Positions 56,001-63,996 are shown, counted from the first letter of the stretch. The stretch is DNA of 64,000 nucleotides from Bacteroidetes bacterium HGW-Bacteroidetes-2 (GCA_002842575.1 PHDJ01000003.1:1-64000); one strand, 5' to 3'. Notes: generated by a model from the sequence alone, not told the origin. Numbers and translations: made by a program.

Positions 56001-56314
56001 TCTTTATACCGGTATTTACATTAATGTTTCCTTTAGAATCTGTCATTGCATTATTTCCAATGATTAACCCTGTAAAACGTGTGAGATCATCATCAGAATT
56101 TTTTGAGTACATAGTAATTTGTTCAGTGAGTGACTTTTTATAAATACCTTCACCAAACAACTCAATGTAATCTGAATTACTTGTTTCAAATGAGTTTTTC
56201 AGATTTTGCCATTTTTTGTGAAAATCAGATATGAAGTTATAAAAGCTATCATAATGATTTTGGGACCAGGAATCTGTAAAATCTTCATCGGGATTCACCG
56301 GATTAAAAACTTTA
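55969..56314 (-). pseudogene. CD-NTase gene, 3' part (separated by the transposon)
   Basis: This piece codes for VFNPVNPDEDFTDSWSQNHYDSFYNFI to the C-terminus HSFGGK. NPxNPxEDF is a conserved CD-NTase segment. It lacks its own catalytic site. It joins the 5' part at 60125 in frame when the transposon and one target copy are removed: 835 + 338 bp = 391 codons including the stop. The end, FGG-Lys, would be the segment used by the E2-like protein. It cannot make active enzyme alone. Confidence 0.88.
56307..56314. repeat. Target-site duplication, left copy
   Basis: AAACTTTA, 8 bp, identical to 60125-60132. Eight base pairs is the standard duplication for the IS1595 family. Confidence 0.95.
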
Positions 56315-56340
56315 GGTAATGATATATTTTGCAGACCCAA
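56315..56340 (+). repeat. Left terminal inverted repeat
   Basis: Begins GGTAATGATATA and continues to AGACCCAA. It pairs with the right repeat at 60099-60124. Confidence 0.92.
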
Positions 56341-56380
56341 ATATTTGTTGTATATTTGATATGTGCAAAATCAATAAGTT

Positions 56381-57322
56381 ATGTGTAAAGTTACCGAAAC
56401 CAAATTTAATTCCCTATTAGAAGTATCTAGAATCGCAAATGACGAAATAGCTTGTAACAAGTTGTTTGCTCATTGGCGTTGGAACGGAAAGCCGTTTTGT
56501 CCGCATTGTAACCATTCTGAAAAAATATACACCTTTAAAGACGGTGTTTACTACAAGTGTTCAGAATGTAGAAAAAAGTTTACCGTAAAAGTAGGAACTG
56601 TTTTTGAAGGTTCTAACGTGAAACTTGGAAAGTGGTTATTAGGAATATATTTAGCTACTTCACACAAGAAAGGTATTTCATCACATCAATTATCAAGGGA
56701 TATTGAGGTTACACAGAAAACAGCTTGGTTTATGTTGCACCGTATAAGGTTGATTATCCGCACGAAATCGTTTAATCAACCTTTGGACGGTATTATTGAG
56801 GTTGATGAAAGCTACATTGGTGGAAAAGAAAAGAACAAACATCTTTCTAAAAGGGTAAAAGGAACACAAGGGCGTTCAGTTTCAACCAAAGCCCCTGTTC
56901 TTGGAATGGTAAAAAGAGGTGGGGATATAATTGTTCAGTACGTAAAAGACACCAAAGGAAAGACTATACAGCCAATTATCGGGAAAAACGTTTCAGCAGG
57001 GTCAACAATTATGAGCGATGAATGGTGGGGCTATAACGGTCTTTCTGAAAATTACTCACATTATATCATCAAGCATGGGAAAGGACAGTATGTAGATGGT
57101 ATAGTTCACACAAACACAATAGAAGGCTTTTGGTCTTTGTTTAAAAGAGGTGTTCACGGCATCTACCATTGGACAAGTAAAAAGCACTTACAGGCTTATT
57201 TGAATGAATTTGAGTTTAGATACAATACAAGGAATATGAACGCCTCTTCAAGAATGGCTCTTGCAATGACTAATAGTGAAGGAGAACGATTGAAGTACGA
57301 AGAATTGATAAAAAACAACTAA
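56381..57322 (+). CDS. IS1595-family transposase (ISXO2-like)
   Basis: A 313-residue transposase. The N-terminal zinc ribbon is KPFCPHCNHSEKIYTFKDGVYYKCSECRKKF (CxxC...CxxC). The DDE-type core includes GIIEVDESYIGGKEK (first Asp/Glu), TIMSDEWWGYNGL (second Asp) and HTNTIEGFWSLFKRG (Asn/Glu). FEFRYNTRN closes it. It should cut and join the element ends found here. Confidence 0.95.
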   Translation: MCKVTETKFNSLLEVSRIANDEIACNKLFAHWRWNGKPFCPHCNHSEKIYTFKDGVYYKCSECRKKFTVKVGTVFEGSNVKLGKWLLGIYLATSHKKGISSHQLSRDIEVTQKTAWFMLHRIRLIIRTKSFNQPLDGIIEVDESYIGGKEKNKHLSKRVKGTQGRSVSTKAPVLGMVKRGGDIIVQYVKDTKGKTIQPIIGKNVSAGSTIMSDEWWGYNGLSENYSHYIIKHGKGQYVDGIVHTNTIEGFWSLFKRGVHGIYHWTSKKHLQAYLNEFEFRYNTRNMNASSRMALAMTNSEGERLKYEELIKNN

Positions 57323-57330
57323 TATTGCAA

Positions 57331-57363
57331 AAAAAAGAGGGAGTTATTAACCCCCTCTTTAAA
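57331..57363 (+). terminator. Terminator after the transposase gene
   Basis: AAAGAGGG pairs with CCCTCTTT, with further GTT/AAC pairing inside. Confidence 0.75.
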
Positions 57364-57374
57364 CTAATGACGTT

Positions 57375-57476
57375 TTAGTTCGGTGTTGACCTGTAATGAG
57401 GTTTTACCTTTGTGCCATTAGACTTGCGGTGTGGGGCTACATAAACTTTTTTTTTGCCCCCATTTGTCTTTGCCAT
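57375..57476 (-). CDS. 33-residue basic protein of Bacteroidota
   Basis: MAKTNGGKKKVYVAPHRKSN to THYRSTPN: ATG at 57474-57476, stop TAA. It is very basic, with a HRKSNGTKVK core that matches a small family I recognise from Bacteroidota (MAKxx...KxVxVxxHxRSNGTxVKxHxRS-type). A like protein sits at 61937-62062. It lies between the transposase and cargo genes, in the opposite direction. Confidence 0.6.
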   Translation of the reverse strand: MAKTNGGKKKVYVAPHRKSNGTKVKPHYRSTPN

Positions 57477-57637
57477 AATAGTAAAGATTAAGGTTAATAT
57501 TGCTCTTAACACCAAGCCGTAAGAGTTTCGGCTGAACCTCTGTTACAGCAGGGGTTTTGTTTTAATACTGTGTTAAATTGTGTTACGCTTTGCAACATTT
57601 AGCAACATTTAACGTATATTTGTATTAGAAGAAGGGC

Positions 57638-57712
57638 AGACGGGATTCAAACCCGTAACCTTTGGGTACGACACCAAATACTCTATTCATTTGAGCTACT
57701 GCCCCTTCTAAT
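57638..57712 (-). tRNA. tRNA-like sequence with an abnormal anticodon arm
   Basis: On the minus strand the acceptor stem GGGGCAG pairs with CTGCCCT, the D stem is GCTC/GAGT, and the T arm ACGGG-TTTGAAT-CCCGT is complete. The anticodon arm TTTGG-TGTCGTA-CCCAA has one mismatch and no T33. If the loop has eight bases the anticodon could be GTC (Asp). The D loop lacks GG. It is therefore probably a degenerate or unusual tRNA carried by the transposon. Confidence 0.5.
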
Positions 57713-57848
57713 TACACATAACAAAAATTGACCCCGACCGCACATCGGGGTTTTTTATTCTCTAAAAACAAATATACGATAATTTGAAAAAGTTTAGATT
57801 TTTTTCTAAACTTTTTTATTAACACCTGTTTTTGTTGGTATTTTTGAT

Positions 57849-57856
57849 TATATTTG
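57849..57856 (+). promoter_or_regulatory. -7 box of the cargo operon, which fixes its start
   Basis: TATATTTG is a perfect TAnnTTTG box that overlaps the TTG at 57854, so translation must begin at ATG 57884. Confidence 0.55.
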
Positions 57857-57883
57857 TGCAGATATTTTTCTAATATTCCAGAT

Positions 57884-59134
57884 ATGAACAACCGTCATAA
57901 AGATGTAGATAAGTTATTAAATCGTCTTTTTAGTAAAGATGATAGGGTAAATACATTTCAGATTAAAGAGTTGTTTGAACAGCGTATTGAGTATTTATCA
58001 ATAACTAAAAATCAAGCGTGTAAAATTTTAGATTGGGACAATAAAACTTTAGATGCTTTTTTAGAAGGTGATTCTAAAAAAATCGACTTTGTTTCAATTC
58101 TAAAAATGTCTGACTTTTTAGATATTCCGCATGATATTTTGATTGAGAAATATTTTGACCTTGCATTAGATTCTTATAACGAAAGCATCGAACTTACTAA
58201 GAAGCGTAATTTCATTGTAAATTATTTTGACCTTCCCAGCCTAAAGAAAATAGGGTTTATTAAAAGCATAAACGATTTTGAGGAAATCGAAGACAGGATA
58301 AATTCCTTTTTTGGATATGATAGTATTTTTGAGCATCAAAAACATCACATTGACGGCGTGTTTAGTTCTGCTAAACGAAAAACAAACCATAGAAATTTAC
58401 AGTTTTGGTATGCAGCTGTAAAGGAAAGTATTGACAGAACACCTAACCCTTATGAATATGATAGGGAGGGCTTAATAGATTATTTCCCTAAGATTAGGTG
58501 GCACTGTATGGATGTTGAAAATGGTCTTACCGTTGTTGCTCAAAAACTTTTCAAGTTAGGGATTACACTTATCGTAGTCCCCAAATACAATCAAGATGTA
58601 CATATCCGAGCGGTAACATTTAGTCATGGTGGTAAACCTTGTATTGCCTTAACTAAGTACACACAATTTTACCCCACAATATGGTTTGCATTGGTTCACG
58701 AGTTATTCCATGTGCTATATGATTGGGAAATTATTCTAAGAGAGAAGCAGCATTTTTCTATAGACTCCAGCAAAGACAATCAGTCAGGATTAGCAATTCA
58801 TACTATAGGTATTGACGAAGATGAGGCAGACAACTTCGCCCGACAATATCTTTTTCCAGATGAGAAAATGAAAGCTATACTTCCTCACATTCACAACTCT
58901 GATTACATTGAAGAATTTGCTCGTCTTAACCACGTACATCCGAGCCTAATATACGTTTTTTACTTATGGGATTATGGCGATAGTAAGGCATACGGTCGAT
59001 TTAATCGATTTTTCCCAAAAGAAGATTTTAGCAGGCTTTTGAATAACTTTAGTTTTGACCTGTACGACAATTTTAAGCCGTTGAAAGTTGTTTGTCAAAC
59101 CCGAAATAAGAACCTCAATTATAATACTCTCTGA
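57884..59134 (+). CDS. ImmA/IrrE-type metallopeptidase protein with HTH-like N-terminus
   Basis: A 416-residue protein. The N-terminal 80 residues are HTH-like (ITKNQACKILDWDNKTLDAFLEGDSKKIDFVSILKMSDFL), similar to HigA-type XRE antitoxins. The C-terminal half has a zinc peptidase motif LVHELFHVLYDWE (HExxH) and later EDEADNFARQYLFP, as in ImmA/IrrE proteins. This arrangement usually regulates a repressor or a toxin by cleavage. Its neighbours downstream are close, so it heads a four-gene operon. Confidence 0.85.
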   Translation: MNNRHKDVDKLLNRLFSKDDRVNTFQIKELFEQRIEYLSITKNQACKILDWDNKTLDAFLEGDSKKIDFVSILKMSDFLDIPHDILIEKYFDLALDSYNESIELTKKRNFIVNYFDLPSLKKIGFIKSINDFEEIEDRINSFFGYDSIFEHQKHHIDGVFSSAKRKTNHRNLQFWYAAVKESIDRTPNPYEYDREGLIDYFPKIRWHCMDVENGLTVVAQKLFKLGITLIVVPKYNQDVHIRAVTFSHGGKPCIALTKYTQFYPTIWFALVHELFHVLYDWEIILREKQHFSIDSSKDNQSGLAIHTIGIDEDEADNFARQYLFPDEKMKAILPHIHNSDYIEEFARLNHVHPSLIYVFYLWDYGDSKAYGRFNRFFPKEDFSRLLNNFSFDLYDNFKPLKVVCQTRNKNLNYNTL

Positions 59135-59136
59135 TT

Positions 59137-59736
59137 ATGGCAAAGGAAAAGAAAGAACAAAAGAAAGGCTTCATTAAGGACGAATTAAAAATAATTCATG
59201 ATAAACAGGAGCAACAGGAATTATTTCTAAGAACAGAAGCATTAGTCCCTGAAAAAAATGTTGACATAGAGTTAGAAAAAATCTACCTTAGAGACGGCAG
59301 GGTAACAACGCTAAAACAAGAAAAGGATGTTATAAGTAATATAGTAGGTAAATATGCTCCTATGTTCCCAAATAGAAAGCCCTTTTTCTCTCTTATGTAC
59401 AAGTTGAACCAATGGCATGATATAAATCCGAATGACTTTAATAAGCCACCGGTGTGCGCCCTTTGGATAAAGCAGTTCATTTATGCCCGATTTGATAAAG
59501 ATGTGCTTCCTACTTTATTGAAAATAGAGAATCCTGTTCTTTACGGTCATGTGAAAAAATATAAATTATTTCAGTTTTTAAACGATGAAGGTTTATTGCT
59601 TATGGAAAACTTCATTAACCAAGCTATTGCAGTAATGAAAGAATGTAAAACTTGGTATGAGTTTGAATTGAAATATACTGCTAAATACGACCTTAATGTT
59701 CAATTAAAAATGTTTCCTAAAGAATTTAATCTGTGA
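59137..59736 (+). CDS. Hypothetical protein of transposon cargo
   Basis: A 199-residue protein, starting 2 bp after the ImmA/IrrE gene. NRKPFFSLMYKLNQWHDINPNDFNKPPVCALWIKQFIYARF is aromatic-rich. No membrane segment, signal or known domain. Its C-terminal half (KVKKYKLFQFLNDEGLLLMENFI-like) is helical. Given the pairing with an HTH-peptidase gene, a toxin role is one possibility. Confidence 0.75.
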   Translation: MAKEKKEQKKGFIKDELKIIHDKQEQQELFLRTEALVPEKNVDIELEKIYLRDGRVTTLKQEKDVISNIVGKYAPMFPNRKPFFSLMYKLNQWHDINPNDFNKPPVCALWIKQFIYARFDKDVLPTLLKIENPVLYGHVKKYKLFQFLNDEGLLLMENFINQAIAVMKECKTWYEFELKYTAKYDLNVQLKMFPKEFNL

Positions 59737-59861
59737 GCAAGAAAAAAGAAGAAAGTTTAGACGAAACTATGCGCCGTTTCCTTCAAACCGACCCTAAAGA
59801 GGTTGAGGAACTAGAAAAGAAGGAAAAGAAGGATAAATCCAAAAAGAAAAAGGATGAGTAG
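59733..59861 (+). CDS. 42-residue lysine-rich protein
   Basis: GTG 59733 overlaps the previous stop by 4 bp (GTGA). The product MSKKKEESLDETMRRFLQTD...KKKKDE is extremely charged. Its stop overlaps the next start by 8 bp, so it is translated with its neighbours. Confidence 0.6.
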   Translation: MSKKKEESLDETMRRFLQTDPKEVEELEKKEKKDKSKKKKDE

Positions 59862-60057
59862 TTTTCAAATCCCAAAAATCAATGTACCTGTTGGTATTTA
59901 TTTAATTTCAATACTTTCTATTGGTTTTGGAGAATACTACGACCTTTGTGTTACTTTTTGGGCGGGAATTGTTTCGGGTGGTATATCTATATTAGCAATA
60001 ATTTGGACTATGCCGTCTTATGTGAGAAGATATTTGAAGAAAGAAAAAAAGGACTGA
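59854..60057 (+). CDS. 67-residue two-helix membrane protein
   Basis: MSSFQIPKINVPVGIYLISI is followed by two hydrophobic helices (about 13-30 and 34-52) and a basic tail (YVRRYLKKEKKD). It is the last gene of the cargo operon, 42 bp before the right inverted repeat. A holin- or effector-like membrane role is possible. Confidence 0.7.
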   Translation: MSSFQIPKINVPVGIYLISILSIGFGEYYDLCVTFWAGIVSGGISILAIIWTMPSYVRRYLKKEKKD

Positions 60058-60098
60058 AAAAAATCGACGTTCAACCCTTCAGTAAAATATTTATTTAA

Positions 60099-60124
60099 TT
60101 GGGTCTAAATACTATATCATTACC
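60099..60124 (-). repeat. Right terminal inverted repeat
   Basis: Minus strand reads GGTAATGATATA, then AGACCCAA. Partner of 56315-56340. Confidence 0.92.
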
Positions 60125-60132
60125 AAACTTTA
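60125..60132. repeat. Target-site duplication, right copy
   Basis: AAACTTTA, identical to 56307-56314. Confidence 0.95.
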
Positions 60133-60959
60133 AATCTTTTGCCTGCTTTAATAGAGACTGTATAACTATCTTTTATTTTTTGAGTAATATTATCAATGGC
60201 ATCAAAAATTGAACCCTCGCCATTATAGAGTTCTGCTACAAGTGTAGTAATAACAATACTTGAAACCCGATAATCTTTATTTTCAAAGTAAATGTCCCTA
60301 TATCGTTTTATGAGCTGTACTGCTCTTTGAAGAGGGGTTTTCAAGTAGAGTTCATCAGGCAATGGTTCTGATTCAACTTTAGCTTCTAATAACTCCCTAG
60401 AGTGCATTTTTAACAAGGAAGTGTCAAATGAATTAGCTATTGTAAGAAACCAGCCTGCAAAGCCTTTTGGGTTTGCAGTAGACCAATTTTTCAGTCCTCT
60501 TTCAGGAATTTTGATTTTTTCTTTATCAAAACTAGTGGGCATACAAGCCGGCAATATGTCCATGTGAAAATCGCTTTTAAAATTAAGTCTAACACATCTG
60601 GCCTTTCTTTCCATTATTGATTTATAATAAGGATTCTTTTCTAAAGCTTTTCTCAAGGCATTATAGATTATCTCCGGCGAATGATTATAATATAGATCGT
60701 ATATATGAAGAACAGTGTCTAAATCAAAATCTTCATCATTTATGGGTTTTACTGTGGTACCAATCCTTTTTGAACCTTGAGCGTAAATTTCAATTTCTAA
60801 ATCATTGAAGAAATCATCATCTTTTTTTAATACTTCTGCTACTGAATGATATGCTCTTTCCATTCTTTCAATCCTTGTTTTGTCTAACTGAAGTTCTTGC
60901 GCTATTCGTGCTAATAGTTCTTCCCGTTGTAGTCTGTAATTATTAAATAAGTCTATCAT
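60125..60959 (-). pseudogene. CD-NTase (CBASS nucleotide cyclase) gene, 5' part cut by the transposon
   Basis: The 5' part codes for 278 residues before the insertion at KRFKV. The nucleotidyltransferase site is complete: Gly62-Ser63 in AQGSKRIG, Asp79 and Asp81 in EDFDLD, and Asp134 in FHMDILPA. The family makes cyclic oligonucleotides when a phage infects. As it stands, the transposon puts a stop after KRFKVW, losing the last ~112 residues, although the catalytic residues remain. It begins 4 bp after the NUDIX gene, so they share a transcript. Confidence 0.92.
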
Positions 60960-60963
60960 TTTT

Positions 60964-61710
60964 TTAAAATTTTTGGTTGATTAATAATTTAGTTTGCGCT
61001 CCAATACGAGCAATTTGTTTACCGTTTTCCATAAATCGTAACTGTCTGATATCATCAGAACTGACAATAGCATAACCATTTTTCAGATTGTTTTTATTTT
61101 GGCTCAAAGTTTTAAGCGCTTCTTTTTGTTCTTCATTTGGAAGTAGCTCGAAGACATCAAAAACAAGAACTTCATAACAACTAAAGAACTCACTCCATTT
61201 TAAGTGTTTTGAAAATCGTCTAATATGCTTATATTTTATTTGCCTAAATACGTGGGCATTCATAATAGAAGTATTAATGAGTTCTTCATTAAATTCTCTA
61301 TCAGCACTAACCTCTCTTTCTTTTCCTTCGTCAAACCATTTAATGACTTTGACGACATTTTTCCCAATAACTTTAAATCTTAAATCACCATCACTCTCTG
61401 AATCCACATCTAATCCATTGTGTTTATTGTCAGGTGAATACCCCCATTCATTAAAGAGTTTGTCGTCACCATAGCGCTTATAAACACCGCCCACCGGCTG
61501 TAATTGATTTTCTATTCTTCTGTTCAACACAAGTAAATATTTATCAGTACCTGGTATTTGGATTTTAAAAAGATAACTAATCGAAAATCTAATCTCTTTA
61601 TTTCGATATTTACCGAAAAGTGTTTTTAGGTAAAGATCTAGTAAGTCTTTATTTTCCCATAGTTTAGCTACAGATCTAGCAAAAATTATTTTTAGTAAAA
61701 ATTCCAACAT
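60964..61710 (-). CDS. CBASS effector with SMODS-associated NUDIX domain
   Basis: A 248-residue protein matching the SMODS-associated NUDIX family. QPVGGVYKRYGD (residues 71-82), GLDVDSESDGDLRFKV, KWFDEGKEREVSADREFNEELI (REFxEEL, 138-144) and the tail KHLKWSEFFSCYEVLVFDVFELLPNEEQKEAL are its marks. REFNEEL is a reduced NUDIX box. It heads the CBASS operon. Known relatives of this domain serve as membrane-linked effectors that respond to the cyclic nucleotide; here the N-terminal 20 residues are amphipathic, not a clear membrane helix. Confidence 0.85.
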   Translation of the reverse strand: MLEFLLKIIFARSVAKLWENKDLLDLYLKTLFGKYRNKEIRFSISYLFKIQIPGTDKYLLVLNRRIENQLQPVGGVYKRYGDDKLFNEWGYSPDNKHNGLDVDSESDGDLRFKVIGKNVVKVIKWFDEGKEREVSADREFNEELINTSIMNAHVFRQIKYKHIRRFSKHLKWSEFFSCYEVLVFDVFELLPNEEQKEALKTLSQNKNNLKNGYAIVSSDDIRQLRFMENGKQIARIGAQTKLLINQKF

Positions 61711-61936
61711 ATTTTTTATTTTTTTTTAATCATATTCCAATACCAGATAGAAAACTTTAGTGAACACAACTTAATGTGATAGCTTATTCTTTTCTAATAC
61801 CTTTAAAAGGCTACTATCTAATGTTATAGCAACCATACAACCTTATTTTTATTGGATTTATGTTTTTTCCAATAATATTTTTTTGAGGCTCACAGTTTGT
61901 GAACATTCTTTTATTTTGAACCCAGAAAATCGCTCT

Positions 61937-62062
61937 TTATTTCCCTTTGCTGTCTTTTCTGTTGCTTCTAATGTGTTCTTTAACGGTAATTATTTTACCA
62001 CCTACATTTCTTTTGTGTTCTGGTATTCTGTTGAATTTTTTGCCAGATGAATCCTTTGCCAT
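61937..62062 (-). CDS. 41-residue basic protein of Bacteroidota
   Basis: MAKDSSGKKFNRIPEHKRNV then KIITVKEHIRSNRKDSKGK: ATG at 62060-62062, TAA at 61937. It belongs to the same small basic type as 57375-57476. It lies between the CBASS operon and the sigma-like gene, on the CBASS strand, so it may be part of that transcript. Confidence 0.65.
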   Translation of the reverse strand: MAKDSSGKKFNRIPEHKRNVGGKIITVKEHIRSNRKDSKGK

Positions 62063-62169
62063 GGTTCTAATTTTAAATTGGTTATAATTTTCCTTATATT
62101 TGAATCTCCCCATTAATTATTTACTAACATTATATTAGTTAAATTTAGGTTTTATGAGTGCCGTTCACT

Positions 62170-62205
62170 TATATACCTTAATAGATATATCCGTTTTGGT
62201 ATATA
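62170..62205. promoter_or_regulatory. 8-bp inverted repeat before the sigma-like gene
   Basis: TATATACC (62170-62177) and GGTATATA (62198-62205) are perfect complements 20 bp apart, ending 1 bp before ATG 62207. The position suits an operator for autoregulation. Confidence 0.45.
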
Positions 62206-62206
62206 G

Positions 62207-62890
62207 ATGAATACAGATACGAATCAAAACATAGATTTTGAGAAAATGCCTAGCGTTGAACTGCTAGAGTATATTTCTTTTAAAGAAGAATTTCCTGCTG
62301 AAGCCCAATTGGCTTTTGTGCAATTCTGTTATCGTTTTGGTAAGGATATAAAACAGAAGTCTGAGATATATTGTAATAAATATAGATATAGTGAGGTGGT
62401 TGCTTTGGAAATAGCAAACTGTACTTTTGCTAGAGTATGGAAGTATCCTACTTTTGATAAAGAGAAGTCTAAGGCCAAAGATTTGGACAAAGGGATACTT
62501 ATTTGGATGTATCGAATTCTATACACCCAAATAATTAAATATGGCAAACAGAACAATTGCGCAGAACCAACAGAGGAGGAAGATTTAAGTTTAGTAAATG
62601 ATGCAGAAGAATTGGTTGATACTCTGAATATTGAAAATATTGAGGCCAAAAGAGAGATAGTCGCCAAATTGAAAACCATCGAGAATGCTCTTGCACAATT
62701 GACAGAGAAACATCGAATCATATATTTTACATACCGAGCCTACCAAAAAGAGGGTAAAAAAGTACCCAGAACAATTACCAAACTATTAAGAGAAAAACTT
62801 TCACTAACCCAAAAATCCGTGAACACATATTATGGAGATGCTAACAGACACGTTCATAACTATTTAAACATTACCAATGGGAAAGTCTAA
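62207..62890 (+). CDS. Sigma-70-like factor (ECF-like)
   Basis: A 227-residue protein with an ECF-like sigma layout. The N-terminal half (EAQLAFVQFCYRFGKDIKQKSEIYCNKY, EVVALEIANCTFARVWKYPTFD) fits region 2, GILIWMYRILYTQIIKY follows, and the C-terminus (NALAQLTEKHRIIYFTYRAYQKEGKKVPRTITKLLREKLSLTQKSVNTYYGDANRHVHNYL) fits the sigma region 4 HTH. It is the first gene of a three-gene operon ending in an ImmA/IrrE peptidase, and is divergent from CBASS. Confidence 0.75.
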   Translation: MNTDTNQNIDFEKMPSVELLEYISFKEEFPAEAQLAFVQFCYRFGKDIKQKSEIYCNKYRYSEVVALEIANCTFARVWKYPTFDKEKSKAKDLDKGILIWMYRILYTQIIKYGKQNNCAEPTEEEDLSLVNDAEELVDTLNIENIEAKREIVAKLKTIENALAQLTEKHRIIYFTYRAYQKEGKKVPRTITKLLREKLSLTQKSVNTYYGDANRHVHNYLNITNGKV

Positions 62891-63218
62891 AAAAATAGGG
62901 TTATTTGAAGTAGAACACTTGGACAGTTGGTTAAGTTCTACAGGATTTCTATTTCCAAGTAATGAACTGGAACTTGATAGGTTCAATAAGTTATTTGATG
63001 ATTATGACTATAAATTGGATGATAAATCAATTGATCCCATTGCTATAATTAATAATACATTCCACAGAGAACCAAAGGTTATTACAATTTTCGAGAATGA
63101 TGTTGATGATGAAATAGAAAGCCTAAGAATGGTCGCAAGAAAAGGAAAAAAAGAAATACCACAGCATATCATTGATAAAATGATAAAAAAACACAGCCAA
63201 GATTCTAGTGATTCGTAA
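62877..63218 (+). CDS. Hypothetical acidic protein between sigma and peptidase
   Basis: A 113-residue protein whose ATG overlaps the sigma-like gene by 14 bp and whose end overlaps the peptidase by 11 bp. No membrane or zinc motif. Position suggests an anti-sigma or substrate-like role for the peptidase. I recognise no family. Confidence 0.75.
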   Translation: MGKSKKIGLFEVEHLDSWLSSTGFLFPSNELELDRFNKLFDDYDYKLDDKSIDPIAIINNTFHREPKVITIFENDVDDEIESLRMVARKGKKEIPQHIIDKMIKKHSQDSSDS

Positions 63219-63996
63219 TAGACCAAATATAAAGGAACTTGCAGAAAGTATTGCATTGGAGTATCCAGAGAAGATAACACCACTTGATAAGATATTAGAG
63301 GATGAAGAGTTGTCTGTATATTACGATAGTTATGGGAAGAACACTTTTGATGGAATGACTTTTTATGACAATGGGAAGTTCAATATTCATATAAACACAG
63401 ACTTAGGAAATAGACCTAGTACTCCAAGAGGACGATTTACACTGGCTCACGAGCTTGGGCACTATTATATAGACTCACATAGAATAGGGTTGAAAAAGGG
63501 ATTGTTGAAGCCGCATCCATCAAAAACAAACCAAAAGCAGTTTAATCAGATCGAGCGAGAAGCAGATTTATTTGCATCTTGTTTATTGATGCCCCAAGAG
63601 AGGTTCTCAAAAGACTTTTATCGCAAAAAGTTCAGTATAGAATTAATTGATTTTTTGAAAGATGAGTACAACGTTAGCAGAACTGCTTGTGCGTTTAGAT
63701 TTGCTGATATTGGGAATCACGATATAATGATTCTATACGGGGAAAATGGTAATATATGTTGGAAATATAGTAGTGAAGAATTTCCTTTTCAATATTTGTT
63801 ATACGAAAATAAGGTAGCACCTAATACAGTGATGGGAGAATATTTTAGAGATATTACCGACAGCCAGTTTAAAAAAGAAGAAATTTGGGCGGTGGATATT
63901 TTCAAGTATGTTAAGGAAGAAGACATTCATAGAAAATTTTTTGAACATTGTATTACATTCAAGGGGAAGGCTCTTAGTATTATTTGGGAAGAGTAA
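63208..63996 (+). CDS. ImmA/IrrE family zinc peptidase
   Basis: A 262-residue protein with HELGHYYIDSH (HExxHxxxxxH) at about residues 84-94 and EREADLFASCLLMPQE for the third ligand, the layout of ImmA/IrrE. The start TTG/ATG at 63208 overlaps the previous gene, so the operon is translationally coupled. CapP, the CBASS regulator that cuts CapH when DNA is damaged, belongs to the same type. The stop lies at 63994-63996. Confidence 0.9.
   Translation: MIRNRPNIKELAESIALEYPEKITPLDKILEDEELSVYYDSYGKNTFDGMTFYDNGKFNIHINTDLGNRPSTPRGRFTLAHELGHYYIDSHRIGLKKGLLKPHPSKTNQKQFNQIEREADLFASCLLMPQERFSKDFYRKKFSIELIDFLKDEYNVSRTACAFRFADIGNHDIMILYGENGNICWKYSSEEFPFQYLLYENKVAPNTVMGEYFRDITDSQFKKEEIWAVDIFKYVKEEDIHRKFFEHCITFKGKALSIIWEE

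Larger units (their letters stand above)
56315..60124. mobile_element. IS1595-family transposon with passenger genes, 3,810 bp
   Basis: The element is bounded by matching terminal inverted repeats. The left end reads GGTAATGATATATTTTGC then AGACCCAA. The right end, on the other strand, reads GGTAATGATATAGTATTT then AGACCCAA. So 12 bp match exactly, then 6 mostly different bp, then 8 more exact bp. Both ends touch the 8-bp repeat AAACTTTA. Inside are an ISXO2-like transposase and an ImmA/IrrE-led operon, a small basic protein and a tRNA-like sequence. It interrupts a CBASS CD-NTase gene. The cargo is unusually long for an IS. Confidence 0.93.
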
